From contig NZ_UXAW01000067.1 of the NCBI RefSeq assembly GCF_900609055.1, positions 1 through 64,000 on the forward strand: a stretch of DNA of 64,000 nucleotides. Reading direction: 5' to 3'. This document shows, piece by piece, positions 12,218-20,937 of the stretch. The translations under genes and the position numbers were made by a program. Below the pieces are notes generated by a model that made no database searches, was not told the DNA's origin, and saw only the letters and a list, made by a program, of their open reading frames with translations. Source of the DNA: Pseudogemmobacter humi. GTDB lineage: Bacteria > Pseudomonadota > Alphaproteobacteria > Rhodobacterales > Rhodobacteraceae. Each line of letters starts with the position of its first letter. Position 1 is the stretch's first letter.

Positions 12218-14372
12218 TTTCCCCATGATCATCGACAGCTTCGCCGGCGGCGGTGGCGCCTCGACCGGGATCGAGCTGGCCCTCGGCCGCTCGCCCGATG
12301 TCGCGATCAACCACAGCGCCGCCGCCCTCGCGCTGCACGCCGCCAACCATCCCGAGACCCTGCATCTGGACAGCAACATCTGGGATGTCGAACCGGCCGA
12401 GGTGGCGAAGGGACGCAAGGTCGGGCTGCTCTGGGCCTCGCCCGACTGCAAGCATTTCTCCAAAGCCAAGGGCGGCGCCCCACGCGACCGGAATATCCGG
12501 GATCTCGCATGGATCGTGGTCAAATGGGCCGAGCACGTGAAACCCGACGTGATCCTGATGGAGAACGTCGAGGAATTCGTGACATGGGGTCCGCTCGGCG
12601 AGGACGGCCAGCCGATCAAAGAGCTGGCCGGGGTGACCTTTGAACTCTGGTTGAAGCGGCTGCGGAAGGCCGGATACCGCGTCCAGTGGCGCGAGCTGCG
12701 CGCCTGCGACTACGGCGCTCCTACCATCCGCAAGCGGTGGTTTCTGGTCGCGCGCCGCGACGGCCAGCCGATCAGTTGGCCGAAGCCCACCCATGGCGAT
12801 CCGAAAAGCCCTGCGGTCAGGAAGGGCAAGTTGCTGCCATGGCGCAGCGCGGCCGAGTGCATCGACTGGCGCGAGCCCTGCCCCTCCATCTTCGACAGCC
12901 GGGCCGAAATCCTCGATAAGCACGGCCTGCGCGCGCAGCGGCCGCTGAAGCCGAACACGCTGCACCGGATCGCGCGCGGCATCGCCCGCTATGTGCTGGA
13001 GGCCGAGCGGCCCTTCATCGTCAACCTGACCCACGGTGGCCGGGAAGAGGATCTGGCCGAACCCATCCGCACGATCACCGGCGCTCACCGCGGCGAGAAG
13101 GCGCTGGTGGTGCCCAGCATCGTCGGCTGCGGCGGCCGCGCCGGTCAGAGCCGCCCGCGCGGTGGCGACGAACCCTTTGCCACGATCACGACCAAAGCCG
13201 ACGCCTGCGTCATCACACCGGCGCTGGCCACCTATTACGGCCATGGCGAAGGGCGCGGCGTGCGCGGGGCCGAGTTGGCGGACCCGCTGCGCACTGTCAC
13301 AGTCGAAAACCGCCACGCCCTGATCGCCCCGAGCATCACCCGGTTCAACGGCGGCGCAACCCGACAGGATCTGCGCGACCCGCTGGCGACGGTCACCGCG
13401 AACAGCTGGATCAAGAAGCCCGGTGGCGCCGCGCCGCTCGGCCTGATTGCCCCCTGTCTCGCCAGCCTCGCCCACGGCTACAGCGGAGGACGGCGGGAAT
13501 ACTCGCTTGAGGAAGCCCTCGGCACCGTTACCGTGGGAGGGATCCAGCACGCGCTGGTTGCGCCGCATCTTCTGAGCCTCAAGGGATCGTCGCGGCGCAT
13601 GGCACCGATCGACAGGCCGCACCCGACCGTGCTGGCCGAAGGAAACCACAGCGCCCTGATCGCCGCCAGCATGATCCAGACCGGCTATGGCGAGCGTCCC
13701 GGCCAGGAGGCCCGCGCCCTCGATATCGGCAAGCCGCTCGGCACCGTTGTCGCGGGCGGCGTGAAACACGCGCCCGTGGCCGCGTTCCTCGCCCAGCAGA
13801 ACAACGACAGCCGTCGGATCGGCGGCGTCAACCCCGGCCGACCCGCCGGGGATCCTCTTTCCACCATCTGCGCGAGCGGCAGCCACCAGAACCTCACCAC
13901 CGCATGGTTCGCCAAATACTACGGCACCGGCGACGGCGCCCGCATGGATGAGCCGGCGCATACGATCACGGTCAAGGACCGGCTGGCCCATATGCAGGCG
14001 GATCTGGCCGCCCCGCCCTTCGGTCCTGAGCATGAGCCGAAGGCCCGGGCCGTCGCCGATCTGCTGCGCGAATACGGCCTCTGGGATGATCGGGAATTCG
14101 TCACGCTCTCGATCGACGGCGCCGAGTTTGTGATCGTCGATGTCGGGATGCGGATGCTGACCCCGCGCGAGTTGTTCCGCGCGCAGGGCTTCCCGGATCA
14201 CTATGTGATCGAGGGGGTCTGGGAGGGGCTGGACGGCGACAATCCGACCTTCCGGCCCTTTCCGAAGGACGTGCAGGTCTCATGCTGCGGCAACAGTGTC
14301 TGCCCGCCGCTGGCCGAGGCGCTGGTCAGGGCTAACTGCGCCCATCTGATTGTGAGGGAGGAGGCGGCTTAA
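12210..14372 (+). CDS. DNA cytosine-C5 methyltransferase with repeat region
   Basis: Encodes 720 residues. Motif I is DSFAGGGGASTG (9-20). The catalytic cysteine is C80 in SPDCKHFS, where P-D-C replaces the usual P-C. Motif VI is ENVEEF (118-123), motif VIII is around TIRKRWFLVA (172-181), motif IX is LTPRELFRAQGFPD (650-663) and motif X is CGNSVCPPLAEAL (693-705). Between VIII and IX, in place of a normal target-recognition domain, lie nine copies of a 32-45 residue unit centred on P-x-x-T-[IV]-T (threonines near 288, 325, 362, 394, 439, 473, 512, 552, 585). No restriction partner is adjacent. It is probably a phage self-modification enzyme; overlap with the ASCH gene suggests coupled translation. 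Confidence 0.85.
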   Translation: MLDFPMIIDSFAGGGGASTGIELALGRSPDVAINHSAAALALHAANHPETLHLDSNIWDVEPAEVAKGRKVGLLWASPDCKHFSKAKGGAPRDRNIRDLAWIVVKWAEHVKPDVILMENVEEFVTWGPLGEDGQPIKELAGVTFELWLKRLRKAGYRVQWRELRACDYGAPTIRKRWFLVARRDGQPISWPKPTHGDPKSPAVRKGKLLPWRSAAECIDWREPCPSIFDSRAEILDKHGLRAQRPLKPNTLHRIARGIARYVLEAERPFIVNLTHGGREEDLAEPIRTITGAHRGEKALVVPSIVGCGGRAGQSRPRGGDEPFATITTKADACVITPALATYYGHGEGRGVRGAELADPLRTVTVENRHALIAPSITRFNGGATRQDLRDPLATVTANSWIKKPGGAAPLGLIAPCLASLAHGYSGGRREYSLEEALGTVTVGGIQHALVAPHLLSLKGSSRRMAPIDRPHPTVLAEGNHSALIAASMIQTGYGERPGQEARALDIGKPLGTVVAGGVKHAPVAAFLAQQNNDSRRIGGVNPGRPAGDPLSTICASGSHQNLTTAWFAKYYGTGDGARMDEPAHTITVKDRLAHMQADLAAPPFGPEHEPKARAVADLLREYGLWDDREFVTLSIDGAEFVIVDVGMRMLTPRELFRAQGFPDHYVIEGVWEGLDGDNPTFRPFPKDVQVSCCGNSVCPPLAEALVRANCAHLIVREEAA

Positions 14373-14581
14373 TGGGCAGGCCCTTCCTCTATCAGGGCAT
14401 TTGCATCGAGCGCTTGCGCCGCGCTCATGCCAAGGTGGCAGTCATTGCAATGGATGATCGGGCGGCGCTGGTAATCTTTGAGCGCCTCGACAGGGAACTG
14501 CGTGCCGCCGAAGCAATGCAGGCCAATGATCCTGTTTCAGCTGCTCGGCGGCTTCTTGCCACTCAGAACGCCACTGACTGA
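14372..14581 (+). CDS. Small hypothetical phage protein
   Basis: Encodes 69 residues starting MGRPFLYQGICIERLRRAHA. Its ATG shares one base with the methyltransferase stop (TAATG), so coupling is likely. It is helical and basic. Its 3' end overlaps the 3' end of the convergent integrase gene by 19 bases. It is the last gene of the rightward early run. Confidence 0.55.
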   Translation: MGRPFLYQGICIERLRRAHAKVAVIAMDDRAALVIFERLDRELRAAEAMQANDPVSAARRLLATQNATD

Positions 14582-15834
14582 AGAATACCGGCCGACATCT
14601 CAAGAGAGGCCCCCGCACCGTATCGTTCGCGCTTCAATTTGTGCCCCATGAGGTCAGCCCGGATGCGCTCATCCACGCCCGCAGCCAGCAATCGATCCTC
14701 AAAGCTGTGCCTCAGTCCGTACATGCTGTGTTCATCGGACTGCATCAGACCGTTTTCCCGCATGAATTTGTTTATGGTCGCGCTTAGTGAGCCATTGGCG
14801 CGATAGCGCGGAAACCCCTCGGGGTGTTCCTTCAGGCCTTTCAGGCTAACCCCGACCAGCGGCAACTTTCGCCGTGAATGTGGCGTTTTGAGCTGACGCC
14901 CTTCCGGCTCGATGGATATGTGTGGGACATCGTGATCAAGATGAATGTGCTGAGGCAGCAGGCCTGCAATCTCGGCGGGGCGGCATCCGGTGTTGATCAT
15001 CACCAGCAGGATACCGCGCGCCTGGTCATTCATTCCGTTCAGCGCGCCCTTCCGGAGAATATGATCGAGGATCCATTCATCGCTGAAAGGCAGGCGCGTA
15101 TTCTGCTCTCCCTCTGCGAACGCCAGGCGCTCGAAGGGAAGATCGAGCTTCAGGCGCTTCATTTCATTCACGGTGCGAAGGATGCTGACCAGCGTGGAGA
15201 TATCCTTATTTGCGCTGTTGGCCGTCAGGCCTTCGTCGCGGATCCTCTCCCACCACCATTGGCGATAATCGAGCATGTTATCCCGATTGATCTGATCGAT
15301 GGCCAGATCGCCGATGACTTCCAGGAAGTTCGCGACCGCGCGCTTGCGCTGGTTGCGCCAGATCCGCATCTGGTTCGGGTCTTTCCCGTGGACCCGCTCT
15401 TCAGCAAGCCCCCAGTAAATCTCCAGCGCCTTTGAAATGCTGAGCTGCGGGGTCTTCGCGAGACCGAGCATAGCGGAGGCATCAACCCGCATCGCGCGCG
15501 GGTCGCCTGCGTCAGGAATTGCCTCCACCCGGTCCAGAAGTTCAGAGAGCGGGCGTCTTGCAACCTGAGTTGCCGGAAGGTAGGCAAAACCCCTCGTCTG
15601 GGCGAGGTCGCGAGCGGCCTCGAAGCGTGCCAGCGCATCATCCGAACGACCGGAAAGGCGGGCCTCCCATCCCTGAATGCAGTTCTCCCAGACGACCGCG
15701 GCTTTCGCCTCAGCCTCCCGAAATGAATCTGTTTTGAGGGAAGCCACATACCAGGGCCGCTCCTCGACACGCTCGTAACGCACCGGCACCCGGCGCTTGA
15801 TGTAATAGGTTTTGCCGCGTCGAATAATGCTCAT
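14563..15834 (-). CDS. Prophage tyrosine integrase
   Basis: Encodes 423 residues starting MSIIRRGKTYYIKRRVP. A GTG 51 bases upstream is in frame but the ATG start matches the usual N-terminus of this subgroup. The N-terminal arm-binding region is followed by a core-binding domain (about 130-240) and a catalytic domain: Arg in NTGCRPAEIAGLL, YGLRHSFEDRL (a Tyr replaces the first His of the H-x-x-R box), the H of LMGHK, and a nucleophile Tyr in RERYGAG. It sits between the phage genes and the tRNA-Gly, whose 3' end is the expected attachment site. No excisionase gene is recognisable nearby. Confidence 0.9.
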   Translation of the reverse strand: MSIIRRGKTYYIKRRVPVRYERVEERPWYVASLKTDSFREAEAKAAVVWENCIQGWEARLSGRSDDALARFEAARDLAQTRGFAYLPATQVARRPLSELLDRVEAIPDAGDPRAMRVDASAMLGLAKTPQLSISKALEIYWGLAEERVHGKDPNQMRIWRNQRKRAVANFLEVIGDLAIDQINRDNMLDYRQWWWERIRDEGLTANSANKDISTLVSILRTVNEMKRLKLDLPFERLAFAEGEQNTRLPFSDEWILDHILRKGALNGMNDQARGILLVMINTGCRPAEIAGLLPQHIHLDHDVPHISIEPEGRQLKTPHSRRKLPLVGVSLKGLKEHPEGFPRYRANGSLSATINKFMRENGLMQSDEHSMYGLRHSFEDRLLAAGVDERIRADLMGHKLKRERYGAGASLEMSAGILQSVAF

Positions 15835-16002
15835 ATCGCAAGTGATAGAGCGGGAAAGCCCGTTATCAAAGCGGAAATGATGCACAAAATGAGTTACCGG
15901 AAAATCGTCTCAGGCCAACCTGAACGGCAAAGGTGAGAAGCAAAATGACCAGTAACCCGTTGATATGATTGTATATATCGCGATTTCTGATTGTTCTGGA
16001 AC

Positions 16003-16076
16003 TGGAGCGGGCGACGGGAATCGAACCCGTGTCTCTAGCTTGGAAGGCTAGGGTCTTACCATTACACAACGCCCGC
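16003..16076 (-). tRNA. tRNA-Gly(UCC), probable prophage attachment site
   Basis: The minus strand reads a full cloverleaf: 7-bp acceptor stem GCGGGCG/CGCCCGC, anticodon stem CTAGC/GCTAG with loop CTTCCAA (anticodon TCC), T-arm GGTTCGATTCC, and an encoded CCA end. The integrase gene lies beyond its 3' end, the usual arrangement for integration at a tRNA 3' end. The matching half-site should be at the far (left) end of the prophage, outside the window. Confidence 0.95.
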
Positions 16077-16230
16077 ATTCCATGGGGGCAGCCATCCGGC
16101 GCCCCTGCGCTGTGGCTTTCAGATAGCGGGCTTTTCCCGCCTCTGCAAGCCGCCTGCCGCAGGTTTTCGCGCGCGCTGGCCCCCCACTGACCCATTGACG
16201 CGGGCGGCCATGATGTGCAGGAAGCGGGCC

Positions 16231-16569
16231 ATGCTGATCCTCAAGATCCTTCGCCGCCCTGAATGGGACGCCTTCCGCGCCGCGGGCGAGACCGCGGGTG
16301 CCCCTGTCGATCTGGACGACGGTTTCATCCATTTCTCGACGCCGTCCCAGGTGGCCGGCACCGCCGAGAAGCATTTCGCCGGCGAAAGCGATCTGGTGCT
16401 GGTGGCCTGCGATGCCGAGGCGCTCGGCCCGGCGCTGAAATGGGAGCCCTCGCGCGGCGGCGCGCTGTTTCCGCATCTCTACCGCCCGCTGCGGCTGGCG
16501 GATGTGGTCTGGGACAAATCGCTGCCGCTTGGCGTCACCGGCCATATTTTCCCCGAAGGTGTGTTGTGA
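16231..16569 (+). CDS. DUF952 family protein
   Basis: Encodes 112 residues starting [23 protein letters not shown]952 features are visible: D-G-F-I-H-F-S near residue 29 and [18 protein letters not shown] near 70. The family resembles ADP-ribose-binding or glutathione-transferase-linked small domains; function is not established. AGGAAG lies 7 bases before this ATG; earlier in-frame starts are weaker. It overlaps pyrD by 4 bases (GTGA), so it is co-translated with that gene. It is the first chromosomal gene beyond the prophage. Confidence 0.8.
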   Translation: MLILKILRRPEWDAFRAAGETAGAPVDLDDGFIHFSTPSQVAGTAEKHFAGESDLVLVACDAEALGPALKWEPSRGGALFPHLYRPLRLADVVWDKSLPLGVTGHIFPEGVL

Positions 16570-17627
16570 GCCTGACCGAACGCGCGGGCCTTGCCCTTCT
16601 GCACCGCTGCGACCCCGAACGCGCCCATGCGCTGTCGCTGACCGCGCTGCGGATGGGGCTGGCGCCGCTGCCCGGCCCGGTCACCTCCTCGCGGCTGGCT
16701 TGCGAACTGGCGGGGCTCGCGCTGCCGAACCCGCTGGGGCTGGCGGCGGGCTACGACAAGAATGCGGTAGCGCTGGCGGCGCTGACCCGCGCGGGCTTCG
16801 GCTTCATCGAGGTCGGCGCCGCGACGCCGCGCCCGCAGCCAGGCAATCCGAAACCGCGGTTGTTCCGGCTGAGCGAGGACCGCGCCGCGATCAACCGTTT
16901 CGGCTTCAACAACGAAGGGGCAGAGGCGATTGCCGCCCGCCTCGCCGCCCGCGTGCGCGGGCCGGTGCCGGTCGGGCTGAACCTCGGCGCGAACAAGGAT
17001 TCCGCGGATCGTGCCAGCGATTTCGCCCGGGTGCTTGCCACCTGCGGGCCCCATGTGGATTTCGCCACCGTCAATGTCTCATCGCCCAATACCGAGAAAC
17101 TGCGCGATCTTCAGGGCCCCGCGGCGCTGGCCGCGCTGCTTGCCGGGGTGATGGAGGCGCGCGCCGCGCTTCTCCGTCCGATCCCGGTCTTTCTCAAGAT
17201 CGCGCCGGATCTGGAGCCCGCCGATCTGGAGGGCATCGCCGAAGTGGCGCTGGCCTCGGGCCTGTCGGGGATCATCGCCACCAACACCACGCTCTCGCGC
17301 GAGGGGCTGCGCAGCGCGGCGCGGGATCAGGCCGGCGGTCTGTCCGGCGCCCCCCTGTTCGAGCGTTCGACCCGGGTTCTGGCGCGGCTCTCCGCGCTGA
17401 CCGGGGGGCGCATCCCGCTGATCGGGGTGGGCGGCGTCGGCTCGGCAGAACAGGCGTTCGAGAAGATCCGCGCCGGGGCCTCGGCGGTGCAGATCTATAC
17501 CGCCATGGTCTATGAGGGGATCTCGCTGATCCCCCGCATCCTGCGCGGGCTGGATGCCATCCTTGCGCGCGAGGGTTTCGCCACGGTCGCGGATGCGGTG
17601 GGAACCGGGCGCGACCGCTGGCTCTGA
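16566..17627 (+). CDS. pyrD: Dihydroorotate dehydrogenase (quinone), class 2
   Basis: Encodes 353 residues from a GTG overlapping the DUF952 stop. It oxidises dihydroorotate to orotate in pyrimidine synthesis, passing electrons to membrane quinone. Visible features: N-terminal amphipathic helix region ([17 protein letters not shown]) for membrane contact, [13 protein letters not shown] at the FMN/substrate site, 'NRFGFNNEG', '[15 protein letters not shown]' containing the catalytic Ser, and C-terminal [20 protein letters not shown] for FMN phosphate. Length is normal for class 2. Confidence 0.95.
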   Translation: MSLTERAGLALLHRCDPERAHALSLTALRMGLAPLPGPVTSSRLACELAGLALPNPLGLAAGYDKNAVALAALTRAGFGFIEVGAATPRPQPGNPKPRLFRLSEDRAAINRFGFNNEGAEAIAARLAARVRGPVPVGLNLGANKDSADRASDFARVLATCGPHVDFATVNVSSPNTEKLRDLQGPAALAALLAGVMEARAALLRPIPVFLKIAPDLEPADLEGIAEVALASGLSGIIATNTTLSREGLRSAARDQAGGLSGAPLFERSTRVLARLSALTGGRIPLIGVGGVGSAEQAFEKIRAGASAVQIYTAMVYEGISLIPRILRGLDAILAREGFATVADAVGTGRDRWL

Positions 17628-17818
17628 GCGCGCGACCCCCTCTTCCGCCGCGCAAGAAAAGACGCCCGCGCCCGCTGTCCCTGGCCCTGCCTGCACGAAC
17701 CGTCTGAAAATCGGTGCTGACTCCGGGTTTCCCGTGGAGGTATGGCCCTCCTTATCCACAAGGAACGCGGGTTCGCGATAGCCTTTGCGCAGGGGGTCGC
17801 TCTTGCGCCCCGGCGGGT

Positions 17819-20008
17819 TCACATGAAGCTCTGCGGATCGATGTCGATGGCGAGCCGCATCCCTTTGGGCTGTTTCACCTGGCCGATCCAATGCGCCAGC
17901 GCCGCCTGCAAGGGCGCGGCTTTCGGCGCCTTGACCAGAAGCCGCACCCGATGCCGCCCGCGCACCCGGGCCACGGGGGCCGGGGCCGGGCCGAAGACCT
18001 CGGCGCCGATCCGGCGCAGGGGTGCGTCGGCGCGCGCGAGTTCGCCGCCATAGTCGAACAGAGGTTGCAGGTCCGGGCCCGAGAGGATGATCCCGGCCAT
18101 CCGCCCGAAAGGCGGCGCTCCGGCGGCGCGGCGCTCTTCGGCCTCGGCCTTCCAGAAGGCCTCCTCATCGCCGCCGAGGATGGCGCGGATCACCGGATGT
18201 TCGGGCTGGTGGGTCTGGAGCCAGGCCTCGCCCGGCGCCCCCGCGCGGCCCGCGCGGCCCGCCACCTGGCGCATCAGTTGAAACGTCCGCTCGGCCGCGC
18301 GCAGGTCAGAGCCCTGGAGACCCAGATCGGCGTCGATCACGCCGACGAGCTTCAAGAGCGGAAAGTTATGCCCCTTGGCGACGATCTGGGTGCCGATGAT
18401 GATGTCGGCCGCGCCTTCGGCGATGGCGGCGATCTGCTCTTTCAGCGCGCGGGCCGAGCCGAACAGGTCCGAGGACAAGACCGCCAGCCGCGCCTCGGGG
18501 AAGCGCGCCGTCACCTCTTCGGCCAGCCGCTCGACGCCGGGGCCGACGGCGGCCATCCGCCCCTCGACGCCGCAGGAGGGGCAGCTTTGCGGCACCGGCT
18601 TCGTCGCGCCGCATTGGTGGCAGACGAGGCGTTTGAGGAAACGGTGCTCGACCATCCGGGCATCGCAATCGTCGCAGCCGATCTGCTGGCCGCAGGCGCG
18701 GCAGAGCGTCACCGGCGCATAGCCGCGGCGGTTGAGGAACAGAAGCGACTGTTCCCCCGCGCGGATCCGGTCCTCGACCCCCTTTGCGAGCGTCTCCGAG
18801 ATCCAGCGGTCCGAGGGCAGCTTTTCGGCCCGCATGTCGATCGCGCGCATCGCGGGCATCTCGGCGGCGCCGTAGCGCGTGGTGAGGTCCAGCCGCGCGT
18901 AACGGCCTTGATCGGCGTTCACCCAGCTCTCCAGCGAGGGGGTGGCCGAGGCCAGCACCACCGGGCAGCCGAGGATGGAGCCACGCAGCACCGCCATGTC
19001 GCGGGCGTTGTAGAGGACGCCATCCTCCTGCTTGTAAGAGGTGTCGTGTTCCTCATCGACCACGATCAGCCCGAGATCCTGAAACGGCAGGAACAAGGCC
19101 GAGCGCGCGCCGACCACGAGGCCGACCTCTCCCTCCGCCGCCATCTTCCACAGCCGCCGCCGCTCGGTCTGGGTCACGCCGGAATGCCATTCGCCGGGGC
19201 GCGCGCCGAAGCGGGCCTCGACCCGGGCGAGGAAATCCGCGGTCAGCGCGATTTCCGGCAAGAGCACCAGCGCCTGGCGGTTACGCCTCAGCGCCTCGGC
19301 CACCGCCTCAAGGTAAACCTCGGTCTTGCCCGAGCCGGTGACGCCTTTCAGCAGCACCGCCTGAAAATTCTCCGCCGCCACCGCTTGCGCGAGCGCGGCC
19401 CCGGCTTCGACCTGATCGCCCTCCAGCCGGGCGGGCGCGCGGGCGTTCAGCCGCGGATAGGGCAGATCGCGCGGCGCCTCCTCCTCGGCGATCACCCCGA
19501 GTTTCACGAGGCCGCGCACGACCGAGGCCGAGACCCCCGCCGCCGTGGACAGCTCTCCCGGCGTGACGGGGGCGGCGCCGAAAGACCGCAACGCCTCGAT
19601 CACCTTCAGCCGCGCCTCGGTCAGCCGGTTCGGCACCGGGCCGGAAAGCCGCAACACCCGGCGCAGAGCGGGCGGGTCGAACAGCCCCGGCGAGCGGGTG
19701 GCAAGCCGCAGCATCGCCGGCAGCCAGGTCATGGTGTAATCCGCCGCGCGGCTCAGGAAGGTCCGCAGCTCGGCCCGCATCGGCGGCACGTCGAGCACCC
19801 GCGCGATGCTGCGCAGCCGGGCCGGGTCGAAACCGCCCTCGCCCGGGCCCCAGACCACGCCCAGCACCCGGCGCGGCCCGAGCGGCACTTCGACAAAATC
19901 GCCGGTTCCGCAGCCGCCCCCGGGCGCGCGATAGTCGAGGAACGGGCCCAGAGGCTCGGTCGTCAGCACCGCGACGGTCTCGCCTTCCGAGAAGATCCGC
20001 TCAGTCAT
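17819..20008 (-). CDS. priA: Primosomal protein N' (replication restart helicase)
   Basis: Encodes 729 residues. PriA reloads the replicative helicase at stalled forks. Walker A GVTGSGKTE (222-230), the DEEH box (VVDEEHDTSYKQ), and the zinc-binding cysteine cluster (CRACGQQIGCDDCDA, then CHQCGAT and CPSCG) are all present, followed by helicase motifs V-VI (GTQIVAKGHNFP, QVAGRAGRA). Length agrees with the family. It is transcribed divergently from the transaldolase-like gene, with a 140-base gap. Confidence 0.95.
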   Translation of the reverse strand: MTERIFSEGETVAVLTTEPLGPFLDYRAPGGGCGTGDFVEVPLGPRRVLGVVWGPGEGGFDPARLRSIARVLDVPPMRAELRTFLSRAADYTMTWLPAMLRLATRSPGLFDPPALRRVLRLSGPVPNRLTEARLKVIEALRSFGAAPVTPGELSTAAGVSASVVRGLVKLGVIAEEEAPRDLPYPRLNARAPARLEGDQVEAGAALAQAVAAENFQAVLLKGVTGSGKTEVYLEAVAEALRRNRQALVLLPEIALTADFLARVEARFGARPGEWHSGVTQTERRRLWKMAAEGEVGLVVGARSALFLPFQDLGLIVVDEEHDTSYKQEDGVLYNARDMAVLRGSILGCPVVLASATPSLESWVNADQGRYARLDLTTRYGAAEMPAMRAIDMRAEKLPSDRWISETLAKGVEDRIRAGEQSLLFLNRRGYAPVTLCRACGQQIGCDDCDARMVEHRFLKRLVCHQCGATKPVPQSCPSCGVEGRMAAVGPGVERLAEEVTARFPEARLAVLSSDLFGSARALKEQIAAIAEGAADIIIGTQIVAKGHNFPLLKLVGVIDADLGLQGSDLRAAERTFQLMRQVAGRAGRAGAPGEAWLQTHQPEHPVIRAILGGDEEAFWKAEAEERRAAGAPPFGRMAGIILSGPDLQPLFDYGGELARADAPLRRIGAEVFGPAPAPVARVRGRHRVRLLVKAPKAAPLQAALAHWIGQVKQPKGMRLAIDIDPQSFM

Positions 20009-20148
20009 CGCACCCTCTTTGCCGGGAATTTTCCGTTAGCGCAAACATTCCCTGCCGGGAACCTCTTTCCCCCCGGCGCGCTTTCCGCTAATACCGCCCC
20101 CGATCCCCTCACTCCACCCCCTGATCTGCCCCAAGGGAGCATGACGCC

Positions 20149-20802
20149 ATGAAGTTCTTTGTCGATACCGCCGATGTGGATGCCATTCGAGAGCTGCACG
20201 ATCTGGGCATGGTGGACGGCGTGACCACCAACCCGTCGCTGATCCTGAAATCGGGCCGCGACATCCTTGAGGTCACCAAAGAGATCTGTTCCTTCGTCGA
20301 AGGTCCGGTCTCGGCCGAAGTGGTCGCCGAAAAGGCCGCTGACATGATCGCCGAGGGCCGGAAACTGGCCGAAATCGCCCCGAATATCGCGGTGAAAGTG
20401 CCGCTGACCTGGGACGGGCTGAAAGCCTGCAAGGTGCTGTCCGGCGAAGGCAAGATGGTCAACGTGACGCTGTGCTTCTCGTCCAACCAGGCGCTGCTGG
20501 CGGCGAAAGCGGGCGCGACCTTCATCTCGCCCTTCATCGGGCGGCTGGACGACATCAGCCTCGACGGGCTGGAACTGATCGACGATATCCGCACCATCTA
20601 CGACAATTACGGCTTTGACACCCAGATCCTGGCGGCCTCGATCCGCACGCTGAACCACGCGAGAGAATGCGCGCTGATCGGCGCCGATGTGATGACCGCG
20701 CCGCCCTCGGTGATCAAGGCGATGGCCAGCCATGTGCTGACCGACAAGGGCCTGGAGCAGTTCAACAAGGACTGGGCGAAAACCGGGCAGAAAATCCTCT
20801 GA
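20149..20802 (+). CDS. fsa: Fructose-6-phosphate aldolase / short transaldolase
   Basis: Encodes 217 residues, the short transaldolase subfamily. [20 protein letters not shown] (26-32), the Schiff-base lysine K83 in [10 protein letters not shown], and '[20 protein letters not shown]' are all present. Enzymes of this group act either as fructose-6-phosphate aldolase or as transaldolase, and sequence alone does not decide between them here. AAGGGAGC precedes the ATG. A dispersed GTATTT element follows the stop. Confidence 0.85.
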   Translation: MKFFVDTADVDAIRELHDLGMVDGVTTNPSLILKSGRDILEVTKEICSFVEGPVSAEVVAEKAADMIAEGRKLAEIAPNIAVKVPLTWDGLKACKVLSGEGKMVNVTLCFSSNQALLAAKAGATFISPFIGRLDDISLDGLELIDDIRTIYDNYGFDTQILAASIRTLNHARECALIGADVMTAPPSVIKAMASHVLTDKGLEQFNKDWAKTGQKIL

Positions 20803-20811
20803 CGAGGATGC

Positions 20812-20875
20812 GGGGGCCCTGCCCCCGTCCCTTTCAGGGACTCCCCCGGGGTATTTCGGTCAGGGTGAATGGGAA
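20812..20875 (+). repeat. Dispersed GTATTT element, copy 1 (full)
   Basis: Hairpin GGGGGC/GCCCCC (20812-20826), a variable small hairpin (CCCTTTCAGGG), then the core CCCCCGGGGTATTT and TCAGGGTGAA. It lies just after fsa on the same strand, so it may serve as transcript end or RNA-processing signal. Confidence 0.6.
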
Positions 20876-20937
20876 TTTCATCCTGAGCTGAATGCTTCCG
20901 GCGGGGGCCTCCGCCGGGCGGCGGCGCGCGCGCCGGG

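Noticed and set aside
12162-14201. 679-codon frame opposite the cytosine methyltransferase
   Set aside because: It is the complementary-strand shadow of a gene with clear methyltransferase motifs and contains none of its own.
12210-14372. Restriction-modification system
   Set aside because: No nuclease gene lies beside either methyltransferase, so both are treated as orphan phage modification enzymes.
17714-20152. 812-codon frame opposite priA
   Set aside because: His/Arg/Gly-rich shadow of priA on the other strand; high GC content keeps such frames open.
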